Below, piece by piece: positions 25,373 to 33,639 of a stretch of DNA of 64,000 nt. Position numbers and translations under genes: made by a program. The notes under the pieces were generated by a model. It was not told the DNA's origin, made no database searches, and saw nothing but the letters and a program-made list of their open reading frames with translations. The stretch lies in NCBI GenBank assembly GCA_905215555.1, contig CAJMQU010000009.1:1-64000 (forward strand). The letters run 5' to 3'. The first letter of the stretch is position 1. Each line of letters opens with the position of its first letter. Origin of the DNA: an uncultured bacterium. Lineage in GTDB: Bacteria; Bacteroidota; Bacteroidia; Bacteroidales; Bacteroidaceae.

Positions 25373-28300
25373 TCACTTTTTAACCAAGCTCTTCTTCCGC
25401 ACCTCAAACGAATACTTCCCGGATTGGAGTTTCAGCAACATCTTTCCATTCTTCTCACCTGCATACTCCACTCCCTTGCATTTTTTACTAATGATTCTTC
25501 CATGCTCCCTGACATATCTCGCCGATGAAGCAGGCAGATAAAGCAGAGCCGTGGTATTTCCGGGAACCGTAAACTCATAATGCACGACTCCGTTCTCCAC
25601 TTTCCAGCTACTTTCAATGCGCCCGTACATGGAATCATAATGCCCCTTTGCAAACGTCATCTGCCCCGTCGGGTCTATCTCTGGTTTAAGCAGGAAGTGC
25701 TTGAAGGCAGGATTGTTTTCATCCCGTTGTATGCCCAGAGAGTAACCGTACATCCAGGCACCCACCGCACCAAAGGAGTAGTGATTGAAAGAATTCATCC
25801 GGTTGTTTCCTCCGAAGCCGTCAGTATGGGTATAAGAGTTCAGACGTTCCCAGATCGTTGTCGCTCCCTGTTCTACGGAATACAGCCATGACGGATAACC
25901 GGTCTGCTGCAACAACCGATAAGCGAGGTCGGTATACCCGTTATCGGACAACGCCTTGCTGATCCATGCCGTACCGATGAAACCGGTCATTAACGAGTAG
26001 GCGGGACATTGCTTTCCGCTATCGGTGGTATTCTTACGGGTAACAGTCTTCGCCAAGTTCGTCACCACCTTGCTCCTGTTCTCTTTATCGATGATATCAA
26101 AAGCCAGCGGCAATACGTAGGAGGTCTGTATATCTACAAATGTCCCTTTCTTCTCAGGCACGAAAGCCGAGAAGATAGTTTTCCCTGTTCCCGGCTGTAT
26201 ATAGGTCTTATTGAAGAAGTCCTTCCTGGCTGCATGAAGTTCTTTGTACCACTCCGCCTCAACGGTCTTGCCCAAGGCAGCGGCCATTTTGCCCATCAAT
26301 TCCAGATCGTAGATGAAATAGGCTTCCCATACGAGCGACTTGTCATTCTTTTCGTCTTCCAGCCCCAGCCAGTCGCACAAGTCCCCCCATGCTCTGTTTT
26401 GCACTATCAGATTCGTTTCCGTCTCGATTGTGTTTTCAAGAATATAGAAGATATAGCGCTTCATGGCTTCATAGTGTTCGGCAAGTAGAGTTTTATCTCC
26501 GTATTGCTGATAACATTCCCAAGGCACCGTTATCCCCGCACTTCCCCACAACAGGCCGCCAAAGCCGATGCCGAGGGGAGCTATGTCCGGGAAACGTCCG
26601 TCCGCATGCTGCGAATCGCGTGCCGAGCGCAGATACCTCCTCAGGAACTGCGGCACATCCGCCAGATAGGTTGCCGTGCGCGAGAATACCGAGATATCTC
26701 CCATCCATCCCAGGCGCTCGTTGCGCTGCGGACAGTCGGTAGGGATAGAAACGAAATTGCCGTATGAAGACCAGGTGATGTTCTCCCAGAGTTTGTTCAC
26801 CTTCGCATTAGAAGTTTCGTAACGGGAGGCCAACTGATGGATGGAACTGAGCACCACTCCTTTTACGGACTCCAGCGGCAAAGGACGGTCAATGCCCGTT
26901 ATCTCCAACAAGCGATAACCGTGATAAGTGAAGCGGGGGTGGATGGTTTCCTGCCCGCCCCGGGCGATATAAATGTCCTGTGCCATAGCCGCACGGATAT
27001 TCTCAAGCATAATCATGCCGGTATTTCCCGCATATTCGGGCAGATCCGGATATTTCACTTCGGCAAAGCGAAGGCTGATCTTCGTTCCGGGCTTCATGCC
27101 CGAAAGAGTGATTTTGGGCACACCCACCATATTCTGTCCCATATCATACAAAAACACACCGGGGCGGACTTCTTCAACCGAAACAGCCGTCAGCTCGTCA
27201 ATCTCCTTCACCGTCTGGCCGAACTGTCCGATAAGTGTAAAACCGGAGTAATCATCCGCACCGGGATTCCCCTCCCGACAAATATTCCTTTCCAGTTCTA
27301 CTTCCTTTGCAGGTTTCCAGCCAACTGCGTTATAAGCAGCCGTGCTCCAACCTTCCACCTTCGGTTCTTTCCGAGCATCATACACTTCGCCCTGGAAGAA
27401 ACTGCCGTAAGCCACAGGTCCGTTGTTGAAGTACTGCCATGTGGAGGGATCAGTGACTATCACCTTTTCCTGGCCGTCCGCATAAGTAACGACCAGCTTC
27501 GCCAACAACGACTGCCGGTCTCCGAAGAAGTTCCAATAGCCGCCCATGAAGGTAGAACCACCACTCCACCAGCCTTCCGCCAGCAAAGCGCCGAGGGCAT
27601 TATCGCCGGAATGCAGATAATCCGTCACGTCGAACGTCTGATATAGGTGAGTCTTATTGTATTGGGTGATTCCGGGATTGAAATAATCGTCTCCCACCCG
27701 CTTGCCATTCAGATAGATTTCATAAATACCGCGTGCGGTGACGTACAAACGTGCTTTGGCAACCTTTGCATCGGATGAAGTAAAGACAGTACGGAGCATC
27801 GGAACCGAATTTCCTTTCGGAGTGAACGTTTCAAAAGCACCGGAAGCATCACCTGCCACACGATACCCCCTATCCTTCACCGTTGCTATCACATTGGCAG
27901 GACTTCTGAAATTGGCAATCTCCACTTTTGAGAAAGTGGCCCGTTGTCCGGCAGGGACAGCAAAACCGAGGTCGCCCACCACCGGAAAAGCGATAAAGTC
28001 TCCTCCTTGTCCCAAGGGGTTCAGATTGACGGAACCTATTTCGGTCTTTACTTTATCAGTTCCTGCCTTTGCGTCATTAATTTCCGCTTTTGTATGATCA
28101 GTTCCCGTTTTTGCATCATCAATATAAAATCTCGTAAAGCCCAGGTCGGATGTAAGGCTTATCTTATGCCGGGCATATTGATTGCCTTTATTAATCAGGT
28201 GCTGCGGAACAGGGAAACTTTTAAAGGGAGTATCACGCTTATCATCCGGATGATAACCTACCCTGTAAACATTCAGCAACGCTTCTTTGCCCTTAGCGAG

Positions 28301-28960
28301 CGGGGCGATGTCCAGTTCTATTTTGATATAAGCTTCATCCGGCTTGTTTTCCAGATGGTAGAGGTTCTTGTTCTTATCCATCAGACGTTCGTCGTTGGCG
28401 CCATAGATAAAGGCCGCACGGGTAGTTGCGGATGCCTCGTCCAGTTGTAAGGAGAAGTTCAGTTTAAACACCGGAAGATAATGGGAATACAGCACCATGT
28501 CTTCATCTCCCCCGCCAATCCATTTGGCGCCGCTCCATCCCTGATAAGCGGAGTCGCTGCTCATCAGTCCGGTTTCAAACCAGGAGCTTGCAGAGGTTTG
28601 CTCACCTTTCTGATTCCAGACATTCACGCGCCAGGCATAACGGGTAGCAGACTGCAAGGAGTCACCGGCATATTCGATGTTCAATGAAAGGTCACTCTTT
28701 ATCTTTCCGCTATCCCACACCAGTTGCCCTTTTTCGGTGGCAACCAGAATCTGATAGCCCGTCTGGAAATATCCCCTTTCATGGTCCGCCACTTCCATCT
28801 GCCAACTGAAACGGGGCTTCTCCACATCTATTCCCAACGGGGTTTCGGCATATTCCACCTTCAACTTGCCGATGGAAACAGGATTGTTGGAGGCGTGCAA
28901 CAAAGACGAACAGGAAAAGCAGAAAAGAACAAGCAGGATAATGGATTTGTAATTTCTCAT
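25373..28960 (-). CDS. GH78 alpha-L-rhamnosidase
   Basis: 1195 residues, secreted (signal RNYKSIILLVLFCFSCSSLLHAS, with cysteines that might allow lipidation). Order: N-terminal beta domain; an inserted lectin-like region (about 155-365, FKLNFSLQLDE to FSKVEIANF); a rhamnosidase beta domain (ARLYVTARGIYEIYLNGKRVG); and the (alpha/alpha)6 catalytic barrel. Catalytic features: DCPQRNERLGWMGD (about 738-751) with the expected Asp, general acid Glu and Asp, and GATTIWERLNS (about 1030) with the base Glu. Asn replaces the common Asp before the acid. Residues 282-309 are a tandem duplication of 14 residues (DAKTGTDHTKAEIN then DAKAGTDKVKTEIG). It releases terminal alpha-L-rhamnose. It has its own -7 element and is separated from the PUL core by a terminator. 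Confidence 0.92.
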   Translation of the reverse strand: MRNYKSIILLVLFCFSCSSLLHASNNPVSIGKLKVEYAETPLGIDVEKPRFSWQMEVADHERGYFQTGYQILVATEKGQLVWDSGKIKSDLSLNIEYAGDSLQSATRYAWRVNVWNQKGEQTSASSWFETGLMSSDSAYQGWSGAKWIGGGDEDMVLYSHYLPVFKLNFSLQLDEASATTRAAFIYGANDERLMDKNKNLYHLENKPDEAYIKIELDIAPLAKGKEALLNVYRVGYHPDDKRDTPFKSFPVPQHLINKGNQYARHKISLTSDLGFTRFYIDDAKTGTDHTKAEINDAKAGTDKVKTEIGSVNLNPLGQGGDFIAFPVVGDLGFAVPAGQRATFSKVEIANFRSPANVIATVKDRGYRVAGDASGAFETFTPKGNSVPMLRTVFTSSDAKVAKARLYVTARGIYEIYLNGKRVGDDYFNPGITQYNKTHLYQTFDVTDYLHSGDNALGALLAEGWWSGGSTFMGGYWNFFGDRQSLLAKLVVTYADGQEKVIVTDPSTWQYFNNGPVAYGSFFQGEVYDARKEPKVEGWSTAAYNAVGWKPAKEVELERNICREGNPGADDYSGFTLIGQFGQTVKEIDELTAVSVEEVRPGVFLYDMGQNMVGVPKITLSGMKPGTKISLRFAEVKYPDLPEYAGNTGMIMLENIRAAMAQDIYIARGGQETIHPRFTYHGYRLLEITGIDRPLPLESVKGVVLSSIHQLASRYETSNAKVNKLWENITWSSYGNFVSIPTDCPQRNERLGWMGDISVFSRTATYLADVPQFLRRYLRSARDSQHADGRFPDIAPLGIGFGGLLWGSAGITVPWECYQQYGDKTLLAEHYEAMKRYIFYILENTIETETNLIVQNRAWGDLCDWLGLEDEKNDKSLVWEAYFIYDLELMGKMAAALGKTVEAEWYKELHAARKDFFNKTYIQPGTGKTIFSAFVPEKKGTFVDIQTSYVLPLAFDIIDKENRSKVVTNLAKTVTRKNTTDSGKQCPAYSLMTGFIGTAWISKALSDNGYTDLAYRLLQQTGYPSWLYSVEQGATTIWERLNSYTHTDGFGGNNRMNSFNHYSFGAVGAWMYGYSLGIQRDENNPAFKHFLLKPEIDPTGQMTFAKGHYDSMYGRIESSWKVENGVVHYEFTVPGNTTALLYLPASSARYVREHGRIISKKCKGVEYAGEKNGKMLLKLQSGKYSFEVRKKSLVKK

Positions 28961-28991
28961 ATCAAACAGTGATTCATAGGTTTATAGGATA

Positions 28992-28999
28992 CAAAGATA
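28992..28999 (-). promoter_or_regulatory. Bacteroides -7 element for the GH78 gene
   Basis: On the minus strand TATCTTTG, 31 bases upstream of the ATG. No TTTG at the normal -33 spacing. Confidence 0.5.
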
Positions 29000-29230
29000 G
29001 ACTTTATCAGCAAAAATAAGTTTATCCCATTGATATAAATTATTTGTAAGATGATTCATTGTGACATTTTGTATTTTCAGTCCTGCGAGAATCCATTTTT
29101 TAAGTACAAAGACACATGACGCCCGAAATATGCGAGTGAAATTCCATATCCTCTTATCAGGCAGTGCAATACAAAAATGCATACAACTCTAATAATCCGA
29201 AACTACATACATTCTGCCGCTAAAGAACAA
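29000..29230. other. Spacer upstream of the GH78 gene without a recognised gene
   Basis: AT-rich stretch between the GH78 -7 element and the 29.2 kb array. Nothing protein-like or RNA-like was recognised in it. Confidence 0.5.
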
Positions 29231-29362
29231 GCAGTCTGCCCGAATAGTATATGCAATCTGTCCGATACAGACATGCAATCCGTCCGATATAGAGATGCAA
29301 CCTGTCCGATATAGAGATGCAATCTGTCCGGAATAGAGATGCAATCTGTCGGAAGTATATAT
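29231..29362. repeat. 22-bp tandem array, six units (132 bp)
   Basis: Exact register: 29231, 29253, 29275, 29297, 29319 and 29341, each 22 bp. The unit consists of a linker GCAATCT and a core GTCCGATATAGAGAT; the middle units are nearly identical and the outer two diverge. 22 is not a multiple of 3, and the array is open in all three minus-strand frames, so the apparent proteins there are artefacts. The core GTCCGATATA-N-A-N-AT recurs in the array at 50.1 kb. It sits between a truncated lipoprotein gene and GH78. Confidence 0.9.
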
Positions 29363-29400
29363 CCAATGAATAAAGTCCGTATAGACAGGAGGAATAATGC

Positions 29401-29442
29401 AAATCTGCCGCATGTATATGCAATATAACGTGCGGCAGATTT
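29401..29442. other. Strong hairpin after the 22-bp array
   Basis: AAATCTGCCGCA (29401-29412) and TGCGGCAGATTT (29431-29442) form a perfect 12-bp stem with an 18-base loop. Part of the left arm resembles a decayed repeat unit (GCAAATCTGCCG). It may end transcripts of the truncated lipoprotein gene on the minus strand, although no T run follows. Confidence 0.6.
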
Positions 29443-29506
29443 CCATTTCAAGTTTTTCGCAAACAGTATATGTAAGCAAACCGAATGTTTCGATGACTTT
29501 TTTCCA

Positions 29507-30037
29507 TCATATCCGGTTACTCTTTATCAATTCGCTTTCACCCTCAGAATGATATAAGAGAAAGGCGGGCGCCAAAGCCAAGACTTCGTCTTTATCGGAC
29601 AGCAAAAGGGCAGTTATTTTACCTTTATAGTCGGCCGAAGTACGTAGGATGACACGCAGCAGATAGGAGTCGTCTTTCACCAGATTCATTCCCCAATATC
29701 CACTGTTTACCAGACGGACAGGAGTAGAAGCGTCCTCGATGGTCACTTTCAGGTTGTTCGGGGCGGACTGGAATTTCGGATTCTCTTTCGTCAGTTTCAT
29801 TTCGGCAGCCGAGGTTTCCCCGGTCTGCAAGGTCCATCCGGGCACAGGTTCGGTAGTCCAGCGGAAGCTGCCGTGTCTCACCTCACCCGTCAGGTGGTTG
29901 CAGACTTCCTTCGGATGGAGTATGTCTCCTTCGGCATAGTAACCTTCGGGCATCTCAAGTTCTTCTTCCGGCACAATGCCACCGCACGAACTCATCAACA
30001 GTGCGGCTGCCGCAAGGCATAAAAGATTTTGCTTCAT
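29507..30037 (-). pseudogene. Truncated carbohydrate-binding lipoprotein, resembling the N-terminus of a GH51-type enzyme
   Basis: 176 residues. Lipoprotein signal (MKQNLLCLAAAALLMSSC). The remainder (NLKVTIEDASTPVRLVNSGYWGMNLVKDDSYLLRVILRTSADYKGKITALLLS) resembles the CBM4/9-like module that precedes GH51 alpha-L-arabinofuranosidases in Bacteroides. It stops abruptly after SELIKSNRI with no catalytic domain, 144 bases before the 22-bp array. I read it as the 5' remnant of a larger glycosidase gene whose 3' part was lost; a naturally short binding lipoprotein cannot be excluded. It has a -7 element, so it may still be expressed. Confidence 0.55.
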
Positions 30038-30078
30038 AAAGTCATTTGTTTGGTATTAGATATACAACTGTTTAATCA

Positions 30079-30086
30079 CAAAGATA
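30079..30086 (-). promoter_or_regulatory. Bacteroides -7 element for the truncated lipoprotein gene
   Basis: On the minus strand TATCTTTG, 41 bases upstream of the start. It lies downstream of the PUL terminator, so this gene has its own transcript. Confidence 0.45.
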
Positions 30087-30160
30087 GATGATGTAGCGCA
30101 AAGGCAAGGGGCAGAATCTTGCCCAAAAATACCGTTTTTGAGTCAAAAGCAAGAATCAAT

Positions 30161-30198
30161 AAAAAAAAGGAGAGTGCAGCATTTCTGATACACTCTCC
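30161..30198 (-). terminator. Terminator of the SusC/SusD/SGBP operon
   Basis: GGAGAGTG (30169-30176) and CACTCTCC (30191-30198) with a 14-base loop; on the minus strand the stem is followed by eight T (30161-30168). It lies 27 bases after the SGBP stop, separating the PUL core from the truncated lipoprotein and GH78. Confidence 0.88.
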
Positions 30199-30224
30199 TC
30201 CTGTCAGATTTCCAAGTCAGTCAG

Positions 30225-31571
30225 TTACTCCAGACCGTAAGCGTAAACCTCGGACAAAGAGCAATAACCGTCTCTGAAACTTTCCGTCATCTTTATCTTG
30301 ACATAACGGCCCTTCGTCGGAGTAACACCGAACGTCTGGGCTTCAAGTACCTGCTGCATGTTGAAGCTGCCTGCCTTTGTCCAGTTCTCCTTATCGGAGC
30401 TGATATAGAATTCGCCTGCCTTCGTATCCCTGTTGCTGTCATGCTGCCGCTGCATCAAGGCAAACTGGGTGAAAGTATATTCTTTCTTGGCATCTATAAT
30501 CAACTCGTAAGGGAGAGGAATCCTGTTACCGGTCTGCCAGGTGGAATGCCAGAACGTGCCGGGATTATCATCCAATACACATCCTGCCACACCGTTTCCG
30601 GCACCTTCACCCGTCAGTTCTTCCGTATCGGCTTCTGCTGTCCAGCCCGTGCGGTCCAGTTTATTTCCCATGATGCGGATAGCCAGCGGATACACGGCTT
30701 TCGCCTCAGATATCTCAAACTGGGAAACTTCCGCAATCCTGACAGGTAACATATAATCGCCCGGTGTCAGTTGGCCGCCGTTCACCGATACTTCCAGTTC
30801 AAGAGTAGTAGTTCCTACAGGCAATGCCGCTGTTTCCGGCACGGTATAAAAGTCTTCAGACAACGTCTTATAATCCGTGCCGTTGTCCCGGTTATATTCC
30901 TGAACATAGTCGTTATCCACTACCAATTTTGCCGTCAGATCCCATAAGTTATTCGTATCGAGGCCGAACTTCACTTTCTGTGTGATGGTGGAGACGGAAC
31001 CGTATTGGTACTGCTGTACCACAAGCGTCGGGTCGGTAAATCCTACGGCAGGCGTAATCACCGCTTTCAGTTGCAGAAACAATTCATTCTTTTCTGCATT
31101 GATGGAGTCCGTTTCGCTGACTACCTTCAACGGCAATACCCACACTGCATCCGGATTGCTCTCCAAGGCAGCCTTCACCATTTGGGGTTTCAAGGAGATA
31201 GTGACCAGCTTGTAACGGTCGGCTGATGAGAAGTCCAGGTTCGTCATCGCTAAAGAGTAAGCATCCGTACCTATCAGTCGGTAGTTCACCGCTTCCGGTT
31301 CGCTATATTCCGCATCAAGCTCGGCCTGCGTCAGCACTTTGATGTTGGCACTTGCCGTCAGTGTAGGCTCGCTTCCGGCCTTTACTACCGAAAGTGTATA
31401 TTCATTGTCTGCATCCGTATCATACAGCGTCACTTCCTGTTTGCCACTGTTGTTCACATACAACATTTTATGGTACTCTTGGGGTACCAGTTGGTCCAAA
31501 TCATATTTTGATTCACTGCAGGCGCCCAGCAACACCAAGCCCCCTGTCAACAAGATTGTTCTTATTTTCAT
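30225..31571 (-). CDS. Surface glycan-binding lipoprotein with DUF1735 domains and a discoidin-like C-terminus
   Basis: 448 residues. Lipobox LLGAC near residue 18. Two successive DUF1735 (BT_3987-type) Ig-like domains (about 35-165 with VNYRLIGTDAYSLAM, and 175-300 with QLTPGDYMLPVRIAEVSQFEIS), then an F5/8 type C-like domain (about 305-448, GCVLDDNPGTFWHSTWQ and GRYVKIKMTESFRDGYCSLSEVYAYG). This layout is that of surface glycan-binding proteins encoded after SusD. It should sit on the outer surface and help capture the PUL's glycan. Last gene before the terminator. Confidence 0.88.
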   Translation of the reverse strand: MKIRTILLTGGLVLLGACSESKYDLDQLVPQEYHKMLYVNNSGKQEVTLYDTDADNEYTLSVVKAGSEPTLTASANIKVLTQAELDAEYSEPEAVNYRLIGTDAYSLAMTNLDFSSADRYKLVTISLKPQMVKAALESNPDAVWVLPLKVVSETDSINAEKNELFLQLKAVITPAVGFTDPTLVVQQYQYGSVSTITQKVKFGLDTNNLWDLTAKLVVDNDYVQEYNRDNGTDYKTLSEDFYTVPETAALPVGTTTLELEVSVNGGQLTPGDYMLPVRIAEVSQFEISEAKAVYPLAIRIMGNKLDRTGWTAEADTEELTGEGAGNGVAGCVLDDNPGTFWHSTWQTGNRIPLPYELIIDAKKEYTFTQFALMQRQHDSNRDTKAGEFYISSDKENWTKAGSFNMQQVLEAQTFGVTPTKGRYVKIKMTESFRDGYCSLSEVYAYGLE

Positions 31572-31597
31572 AACGTATTGTTTTTTTTAGAGATTGA

Positions 31598-33613
31598 TTA
31601 ATAACCGGGTGCCTGCACTAACTGCGGGTTGCTGTAAAGCTCGTCCATGTCACTGCGTGACCAAACGGGCATCAAATACAGTTTGTCATCCCATTTGAAC
31701 GGTTGGTTGACCAAAGTCGGCTTGTTAAAGTCCTCAAAGCTCGGATTCACACGCAACCCATCCAGACCATAACGCATACCGGCTTTCAACATCTGAGGAG
31801 CAATTGCCCAACGACGCAGGTCATAGTAGCGGTGTCCTTCTTCAAAGAGTTCTACAAACCGTTCATTGCGCACCCAGTCAGTCAAGGTCATACTGCCTGT
31901 CACATCACTTCCCGTCAGCTCGGAGATACCGGCACGGCGACGAATCTCGTTCAGGTTGGCAAGAGCCTCCCCTTCATTATCCAACGCTGCATAGCATTCG
32001 GCCAGATTCAGGTAAAGCTCGGCCATACGGATCAACGGACGACGGGGAGCTGTATGCTGACGGGTACCATCGGCGCCAAAGTAGATATTAGGATCAATGA
32101 ACTTCTTCGACAGATAACCGGTTCCTGCACAGTTACGGGTATTTCCGGTATTATATCCGTTCGTATTGGTGTTCTTGAGGTTTATCCACAAGGGGTTCCC
32201 ATTATTAATCTTCGAACTATATTGAGTACCATCAAATACAATCCACGCATAGAAGCGGGCTTCGCGCTTAGCGTGCATTTTGATTATATCATTCTTCACA
32301 TCCTCACCATCCAGTTTGTCAGTTGCAAGAGCAGGACTTTGAGTACCTTCATAGAAACGGGTGTACCATTCTTCTTCAGGATAGAAGTTAGGGTCCTGTG
32401 CCGGCAATTTACCGTTCTCGGTGTAGAAGTGCTGTACGGAATACAATGTCGGAGCCATAGCTGCCCAACCTCCTACATAAACGCCATTACTTCTTTTCAC
32501 TACTTTGTTCGGCAAGCGGCAGTCTGTACCTTCTCCACCATTCTGGCCATCCAGTTCAATACGCTGCGCCCAGATCAGCTCCTTGTTGTTATCGCCTTCA
32601 TTGGCAGTAACCATGTACTGGAACATACGTACGCGTTCTTTGAATTCACGGTTCTCTTCGGTGTCTTCTTCACGTCCCGGAATAAAAGGAAGAGCTATTC
32701 CGTCACGGTCGGCTTTCTTATTCGCCGTTTCGATGTCAAAGAGTTGGTAACCCGCTTCTTTAGCTGCCGTCAAAGCTTCCTGGCAGGCAGCGAGGGCACG
32801 TGTCCATTTCTCGCGGTCGTAGCTGGAACTTACCAGTTCGTTGCCATAACCATCCGTTTCATAATTCTTGTTCTTCCATTGCGGATTGGGGAATGAACCG
32901 TTCCACAACGGAGAAGCGGCATACAACAATATACGGGCTTTCAAAGCCTTGGCAATAGTGGAAGTAGCACGGCCCAGTTCATTGTTGGGACGCGTTGCGG
33001 GAAGTACACGGGCTGCATCATCCAACTTGCCCACAATGAAATTCACACAATAGTCAAAGTGTGAACGTCCGGGAAGATCCGAAGAGGTAATGTTCGGGTT
33101 CACTTTCTCAGGAATGATAGGACAAGGTCCGAAAGCTTGGAGTACGCGGAAGTGGTAATAAGCTTCCAGGAAATAGCATTCGCCTTTGTACTCTTCTTTA
33201 TCTTCTGCCGTAACTCCTACCGGTTGCAACTCGTCAATCAGACTCAGAAAATGGTGTACATAGCCCAACCAGTTATAACTGGGAACCCAGATATTCATAT
33301 CATCACCTCCCCAACTGTTGGAATACGCCGGAGAAATAGTTCCCCACGCCACTTGCTGTTGCCAGTTAGAGTAAGCATAAGGCTGAATAATCTCATCAGC
33401 CGACTGTTCAAAAGCATGATAATGATAAGGGGTTGAGCGCGGAGTACCGCCATAGCAAGTATATAAGAAAGACAAGGTTGCCTCTTCATCCTTCATAGTG
33501 TCTTTGAAATCAGCCTGTGCTGGCGGAATGACATCCAGATAATTGCATGATGCCAGGCAGCAGGAAGCTATCAACACCTGCGCCATTCGGGATATTTTAT
33601 ATGTTAGTTTCAT
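31598..33613 (-). CDS. SusD/RagB-family surface lipoprotein
   Basis: 671 residues, a long SusD. Lipobox CCLASC near residue 22, followed by NYLDVIPP. The helical core (GECYFLEAYYHFRVLQAFGPCPIIPEKV, ATSTIAKALKARILLYAASPLWNG) and C-terminal motifs (RRPLIRMAELYLNLAECYAAL, RNERFVELFEEGHRYYDLRRW, YLMPVW) are present. It pairs with the SusC 26 bp upstream as lid of the importer. The size fits large oligosaccharide ligands. Confidence 0.95.
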   Translation of the reverse strand: MKLTYKISRMAQVLIASCCLASCNYLDVIPPAQADFKDTMKDEEATLSFLYTCYGGTPRSTPYHYHAFEQSADEIIQPYAYSNWQQQVAWGTISPAYSNSWGGDDMNIWVPSYNWLGYVHHFLSLIDELQPVGVTAEDKEEYKGECYFLEAYYHFRVLQAFGPCPIIPEKVNPNITSSDLPGRSHFDYCVNFIVGKLDDAARVLPATRPNNELGRATSTIAKALKARILLYAASPLWNGSFPNPQWKNKNYETDGYGNELVSSSYDREKWTRALAACQEALTAAKEAGYQLFDIETANKKADRDGIALPFIPGREEDTEENREFKERVRMFQYMVTANEGDNNKELIWAQRIELDGQNGGEGTDCRLPNKVVKRSNGVYVGGWAAMAPTLYSVQHFYTENGKLPAQDPNFYPEEEWYTRFYEGTQSPALATDKLDGEDVKNDIIKMHAKREARFYAWIVFDGTQYSSKINNGNPLWINLKNTNTNGYNTGNTRNCAGTGYLSKKFIDPNIYFGADGTRQHTAPRRPLIRMAELYLNLAECYAALDNEGEALANLNEIRRRAGISELTGSDVTGSMTLTDWVRNERFVELFEEGHRYYDLRRWAIAPQMLKAGMRYGLDGLRVNPSFEDFNKPTLVNQPFKWDDKLYLMPVWSRSDMDELYSNPQLVQAPGY

Positions 33614-33639
33614 ACTTCAATAATATATTAGATTGTTTC

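Noticed and set aside
25140..25541. A 133-codon plus-strand frame at the end of GH78
   Set aside because: It overlaps the GH78 coding end, includes the 22-bp array, and has no recognisable domain.
29231..29362. CRISPR array
   Set aside because: The units are contiguous without spacers and no cas genes are present.
29189..29479. Three overlapping minus-strand reading frames with repeated DRLHLY-type residues
   Set aside because: They are translations of the 22-bp tandem array in all frames; the period is not a multiple of 3 and no start or family match is convincing.
31703..32896. A 397-codon frame antisense to SusD
   Set aside because: SusD is unmistakable on the minus strand; the plus-strand frame has no protein-like features.
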